Below are positions 60,698 through 64,000 of a stretch of DNA of 64,000 nucleotides, piece by piece; position 1 is the first letter of the stretch; each line of letters opens with the position of its first letter. The notes below the pieces were generated by a model. That model did not search any database and had not been told where the DNA came from. It saw nothing but the letters and a program-made list of their open reading frames with translations. Where the stretch lies: assembly GCF_000166195.2 (NCBI RefSeq), contig NZ_CM001403.1, forward strand, positions 7,056,877 through 7,120,876. The letters run 5' to 3'. Source of the DNA: Mucilaginibacter paludis DSM 18603 (GTDB taxonomy: Bacteria > Bacteroidota > Bacteroidia > Sphingobacteriales > Sphingobacteriaceae). The position numbers were made by a program, and so were the translations under genes.

Positions 60698-61084
60698 ATG
60701 AACAAACAAATTATCTTAACAGCTTCGTTCTTCGGAATGCTCGCCGTTATTACAGGTGCCTTTGGCGCACACGCTTTAAAAGCTGTGTTAAGCGAGCAGC
60801 ACCTCGAAACCTGGCATACCGCCGTACAATATCAGTTTTACCACACATTTGCCCTGTTGTTTTTATCATCGCTCACAAGGTTTAAAAATAATATCGTTTT
60901 AACAACTTATTACCTGTTTACTTTCGGCATTATTTTATTCTCGGGTTCGCTTTACCTGCTGTCCTGTCGCGATTTATTAGGTTGGAGCTGGCTGCCTGTA
61001 GTTGGGCCGGTAACACCCATAGGTGGTTTGCTATTTATAGCCGGATGGGTTACCTTAGCAATTGCAGGTTATAGAAATAAATAA
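60698..61084 (+). CDS. DUF423 family small membrane protein
   Basis: 128 residues with four transmembrane helices. It carries the DUF423 signatures FGMLAVITGAFGAHALK, TWHTAVQYQFYHTFALLFL and TPIGGLLFIAGWVTLAI. The family is widespread but without an assigned function. Its stop codon overlaps the start of priA by one base (TAATG), so the two are co-translated; a functional link is not known. Confidence 0.92.
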   Translation: MNKQIILTASFFGMLAVITGAFGAHALKAVLSEQHLETWHTAVQYQFYHTFALLFLSSLTRFKNNIVLTTYYLFTFGIILFSGSLYLLSCRDLLGWSWLPVVGPVTPIGGLLFIAGWVTLAIAGYRNK

Positions 61085-63567
61085 TGCTTGATTTTGCCCA
61101 GCCGCTACATAACGAAAGAGAAACGCTTTTTGTTGAAGTGATATTGCCTTTGGCTATTGCTAAAAACTATACGTACAGGGTACCTTTTGAGTTAAATGAT
61201 AGCGTTGCCATTGGTAAGCGCGTTGTGGTGCAGTTTGGTAAAAGTAAATTGTACACCGCTATTATCAGCTCGATAGGGAACCAGGCGCCCGAAAAATACG
61301 AAGCCAAATACATCATCGATATTATGGATGATGCCCCTGTAGTAAACGCCCGGCAGTTATTGTTTTGGAAATGGCTGGCCGATTACTACCTGTGCCATGT
61401 AGGCGAGGTGATGAATGCCGCACTACCCGCCGCCCTAAAATTGGCCAGCGAAACTAAAATTGTACTCAACAAAGAGTTTGAGTACAATAAAGCCGACCTG
61501 AACGATAAAGAATACCTGATTATCGACGCGCTCGAAATTCAACCCGAGCTCTCCGTTAGCGATATTGTGAAGCTGCTGGGCCAAAAAACGGTGATGCCGC
61601 TGTTGCGCGCCCTGTTCGAAAAAAACATCATCCACATATCCGAAGAAGTAAGCGATAAATATAAACCCCGCAGGCGCACCTTCATTACGCTGAATCCGGT
61701 TTATAGCAATCCTGAAAGTTTAAAAGAGCTATTTACCATACTGGAGCGTGCGCCCAAACAACTGGATGCCCTCTTGGCCTGCATCCAACTATCGCGCAAG
61801 CAAAAACTAATTACCAAAGCCGAGTTAACCGAGGCCAGCGGCGCAGGGGCAGCAGCAATAAAAGCCCTGATAGATAAGGAAGTTTTTATTGCCGATGAGC
61901 GGACGGTTAGCCGCCTGATGGGCGAAGAACATGAGCTGGACGAAAATTTTGTGCTAAGCGATAACCAACGTGCGGCGCTTAAAAATATTAACACGCAATT
62001 TGCTGATAAGGATGTAGTGTTGCTACACGGGGTTACCTCATCGGGCAAAACGCAGATCTACATCCGGCTGATTGAGCAGATGCTGGCCAGCGGCAGGCAA
62101 ACGCTTTATTTATTGCCCGAAATTGCCTTAACCACCCATATTGTTGAGCGCCTGCGCCGCCATTTTGGTAACCATATTGGCGTTTATCATTCTAAATTTA
62201 ACGATAACGAGCGGGTTGAAGTTTGGCAGAAGGTATTGAAGGGCGATTACCAGATTATACTGGGAGCGCGTTCATCGGTGTTTTTGCCTTTTGACGATCT
62301 GGGGCTGATTATTGTTGACGAGGAGCACGAAAGCTCATACAAACAATATGATCCGGCGCCGCGCTACAATGCCCGCGATGCCTCAATTTACTTAGGGGCA
62401 CTGCACAGTGGCAAGGTGCTGTTAGGATCGGCCACGCCTTCGTTCGAATCTTACTACAATGCCAAAACCGAAAAGTATGGCCTTGCCGAAATGCCCGAGC
62501 GCTTTGGCGGGGTGGAGCTGCCCGAAATACAGGTGGTAAGCATTACCGAAGAAACCAAGCGCAAAACCATGCAGTCGCATTTTAGCAGTGTGCTGATGCG
62601 GGATATAGAGGAGGCCCTGGCCAAAAAAGAGCAGGTGATTTTGTTTCAAAACCGCCGTGGCTACGCGCCTGTTATTATTTGTAAAACCTGCGCCTACAGC
62701 CCCAAATGTATTAACTGCGATGTTACCCTAACTTACCATAAAAGCAGCGGCAAATTGCATTGCCATTACTGCGGCTACCGCGAAGATTCGCCTTCGATAT
62801 GCCCGGCCTGCGGTTCGGCCCATTTGGAGCACAAGGGTTTTGGTACCGAAAAGGTGGAGGATGAGCTAACCATTTTACTGCCCGATGCCCGCATTGCGCG
62901 GATGGATTTGGATACCACACGATCAAAAATGGCCTTCCAGAATATTCTGAATGATATTGAGGAGAAGAAAATAGATATTTTAGTAGGCACCCAAATGGTA
63001 GCCAAAGGCCTGGATTTTCCGGATATTACGGTAATTGGCATCATCAGTGCAGATAGTTTGCTCAAATACCCCGACTACCGCGCCAACGAGCGCAGCTTCC
63101 AGCTGCTGGCCCAGGTAAGCGGTCGCGCCGGTCGCCGTGGCAAGCAGGGTAAAGTGGTTATCCAAACTTACGACCCAACGCACCGGGTGATAGCCCAGGT
63201 GATCAGCAATGATTACCTCGACCTGTATAATACCGAAATTGTAGAGCGTAAAGCCTTTAAGTATCCGCCTTTTTACCGCATCATCAACCTGGATATTAAG
63301 CATAAAGACCCGGAAAAACTCTACCACCAGGCCGAATACCTGGCTATCGAGCTCCGCAAGCATTTTGGCGACAGGGTAATAGGCCCCGAGTTTCCGCTGA
63401 TTAACCGCATCCGCAATTATTACATCAAATCTATTATGCTGAAGTTTGAGAAGGATACGGTATCGATAGCTAAAGTAAAAGTAATTTTACAGGATGTGCT
63501 GCTACAGTTCCAAACTACTAATTTAAGTAAAGGCTGTATTGTGCAGCCGGATGTGGATCCATATTGA
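61084..63567 (+). CDS. priA: Primosomal protein N' (replication restart helicase PriA)
   Basis: An 827-residue superfamily 2 DNA helicase that restarts stalled replication forks. Order: N-terminal DNA-binding domain (1-120), winged helix, Walker A LLHGVTSSGKTQIY (about residues 313-326), IIVDEEHESSYKQYDPAPRY, then the helicase C domain with eight zinc cysteines in four pairs (CKTCAYSPKCINC, CHYCGYREDSPSICPACGS), and QVSGRAGRRGKQGKV. The length is normal and all motifs are intact. Confidence 0.97.
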   Translation: MLDFAQPLHNERETLFVEVILPLAIAKNYTYRVPFELNDSVAIGKRVVVQFGKSKLYTAIISSIGNQAPEKYEAKYIIDIMDDAPVVNARQLLFWKWLADYYLCHVGEVMNAALPAALKLASETKIVLNKEFEYNKADLNDKEYLIIDALEIQPELSVSDIVKLLGQKTVMPLLRALFEKNIIHISEEVSDKYKPRRRTFITLNPVYSNPESLKELFTILERAPKQLDALLACIQLSRKQKLITKAELTEASGAGAAAIKALIDKEVFIADERTVSRLMGEEHELDENFVLSDNQRAALKNINTQFADKDVVLLHGVTSSGKTQIYIRLIEQMLASGRQTLYLLPEIALTTHIVERLRRHFGNHIGVYHSKFNDNERVEVWQKVLKGDYQIILGARSSVFLPFDDLGLIIVDEEHESSYKQYDPAPRYNARDASIYLGALHSGKVLLGSATPSFESYYNAKTEKYGLAEMPERFGGVELPEIQVVSITEETKRKTMQSHFSSVLMRDIEEALAKKEQVILFQNRRGYAPVIICKTCAYSPKCINCDVTLTYHKSSGKLHCHYCGYREDSPSICPACGSAHLEHKGFGTEKVEDELTILLPDARIARMDLDTTRSKMAFQNILNDIEEKKIDILVGTQMVAKGLDFPDITVIGIISADSLLKYPDYRANERSFQLLAQVSGRAGRRGKQGKVVIQTYDPTHRVIAQVISNDYLDLYNTEIVERKAFKYPPFYRIINLDIKHKDPEKLYHQAEYLAIELRKHFGDRVIGPEFPLINRIRNYYIKSIMLKFEKDTVSIAKVKVILQDVLLQFQTTNLSKGCIVQPDVDPY

Positions 63568-63570
63568 GTT

Positions 63571-63867
63571 TTAAAATTTGGGTTTTATTGGATTTGATCG
63601 GGTATCGTACATGTTTAGCAAGATAATTTCGGTATCGGTAACCCGGTAGAATAGGATATTATGTTTGATGATCAGAAAGCCACGGATCTTTCTGTCGTAA
63701 TTTTCAATTGTGCCTATTTCAGGATTGTCGGCTAATAATTCTATAACTTTGTAAGTGCGAATGACGAAGCTTTTGGTGACTTTTTCATTCCATTCGTTTT
63801 CAAGATAGTTGATAACGCAGTTGAAGCTATGGTTTGCTCTTTTCGTCCATACTATTATTTTAGCCAT
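63571..63867 (-). CDS. RelE/ParE-type toxin of a toxin-antitoxin pair
   Basis: 98 residues with the RelE/ParE fold: IIVWTKRANHSFNCVINYLE, ELLADNPEIGTIENYDRKIR, GFLIIKHNILFYRVTDTEIILLNMYDTR. The ADNPEIG and R..L..F.I.Y.V patterns are typical. RelE members cleave ribosome-bound mRNA and ParE members poison gyrase; which applies cannot be told. It converges with priA (3 bp between stops), and its start overlaps the antitoxin frame by 13 bp, the usual coupled arrangement. Confidence 0.88.
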   Translation of the reverse strand: MAKIIVWTKRANHSFNCVINYLENEWNEKVTKSFVIRTYKVIELLADNPEIGTIENYDRKIRGFLIIKHNILFYRVTDTEIILLNMYDTRSNPIKPKF

Positions 63868-64000
63868 TTTTCGTGCTGCTTTTTTACAAGCTCATGGCTC
63901 AACAAATGCGCTGTATCAAAACTTTCGTCATAAGCCAATAATAAGTCCTGTTGCTCAGCGTCATTTAGCCTGCTCCAAAGCTCGCCGGATTGATTGGCTA
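63855..64000 (-). CDS. Antitoxin partner, C-terminal fragment at the window edge
   Basis: The last 47 codons are inside the window. The end reads LWSRLNDAEQQDLLLAYDES, then HLLSHELVKKQHEKWLK and a stop at 63855-63857. It is acidic and helical, overlaps the toxin gene by 13 bp and lies just upstream of it, as expected for an antitoxin. The N-terminal DNA-binding part is beyond the window. Confidence 0.72.
   Translation of the reverse strand, partial: ANQSGELWSRLNDAEQQDLLLAYDESFDTAHLLSHELVKKQHEKWLK

Noticed and set aside
1..64000. tRNA, rRNA, riboswitch and prophage signatures
   Set aside because: No cloverleaf, ribosomal, known aptamer or phage structural/integrase sequence was recognised by eye; a covariance-model scan would be needed to exclude small RNAs.

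Overview
The window looks like a chromosomal segment of a Bacteroidota bacterium, most likely from the Sphingobacteriaceae (Mucilaginibacter/Pedobacter-like). The reasons are: an N-acylated arginine pathway with a Bacteroidota-type carbamoyltransferase start; RemB-like outer-membrane proteins; a TonB-dependent receptor with an N-terminal carboxypeptidase-regulatory domain; several promoter -7 boxes matching the Bacteroidota TAnnTTTG consensus; AT-rich start contexts with few Shine-Dalgarno sites; and many interspersed palindromic repeats between genes. The species call is inference.

Layout. 1-6250 (minus strand): arginine operon GNAT acyltransferase - argG - cupin - argC - argD - carbamoyltransferase (cut by the window edge), interrupted between argC and argD by 1.1 kb of repeats and preceded by a possible arginine-rich leader peptide. 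6400-15150: Cys-free peroxiredoxin-like protein, fatty acid desaturase, a tandem array of terminator-like repeats, ammonium transporter, TatA, and a large DUF2723 membrane protein. 15370-24000: small lipoprotein, a repeat-rich kilobase, two tandem RemB/Wzi-like barrels, another outer-membrane protein, a small unknown protein and an M1 aminopeptidase. 24068-25228: an ISAs1-family element. 25590-29570: AhpD-like protein with a possible operator, a lipoprotein, a MutS-like ATPase and a small membrane or secreted protein.

29790-37612 is the most distinctive region: a one-strand tellurite/stress-type (Ter) operon of four TerD paralogues, a HAD-like and a phosphoribosyltransferase-like protein between the second and third TerD, a TelA protein, an unrecognised 320-residue protein, TerC, and PgpA at the end. 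The order fits Ter-dependent stress systems known from comparative genomics, with one component of unknown family.

38590-49390: GH63-like glucosidase with a terminator hairpin over its stop codon, TonB-dependent receptor, class I aminotransferase, then a compact run of CDF transporter, NUDIX hydrolase, BioA and a ferritin-like protein. 49390-55850: LTA-synthase-like phosphotransferase, secreted protein, ComEC, and divergently an L,D-transpeptidase lipoprotein. 56596-57795: an IS630-family element at a TA site inside an interspersed repeat. 58490-64000: GmhB, a membrane-anchored unknown protein, DUF423 protein, PriA, and the edge of a RelE/ParE-type toxin-antitoxin pair.

Two themes recur. Non-coding repeats of at least four families fill most large intergenic gaps, and both insertion sequences landed inside copies of them. 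Both transposases are also split by a -1 shift at an identical A8 run. No tRNA, rRNA, CRISPR array or phage module was seen.
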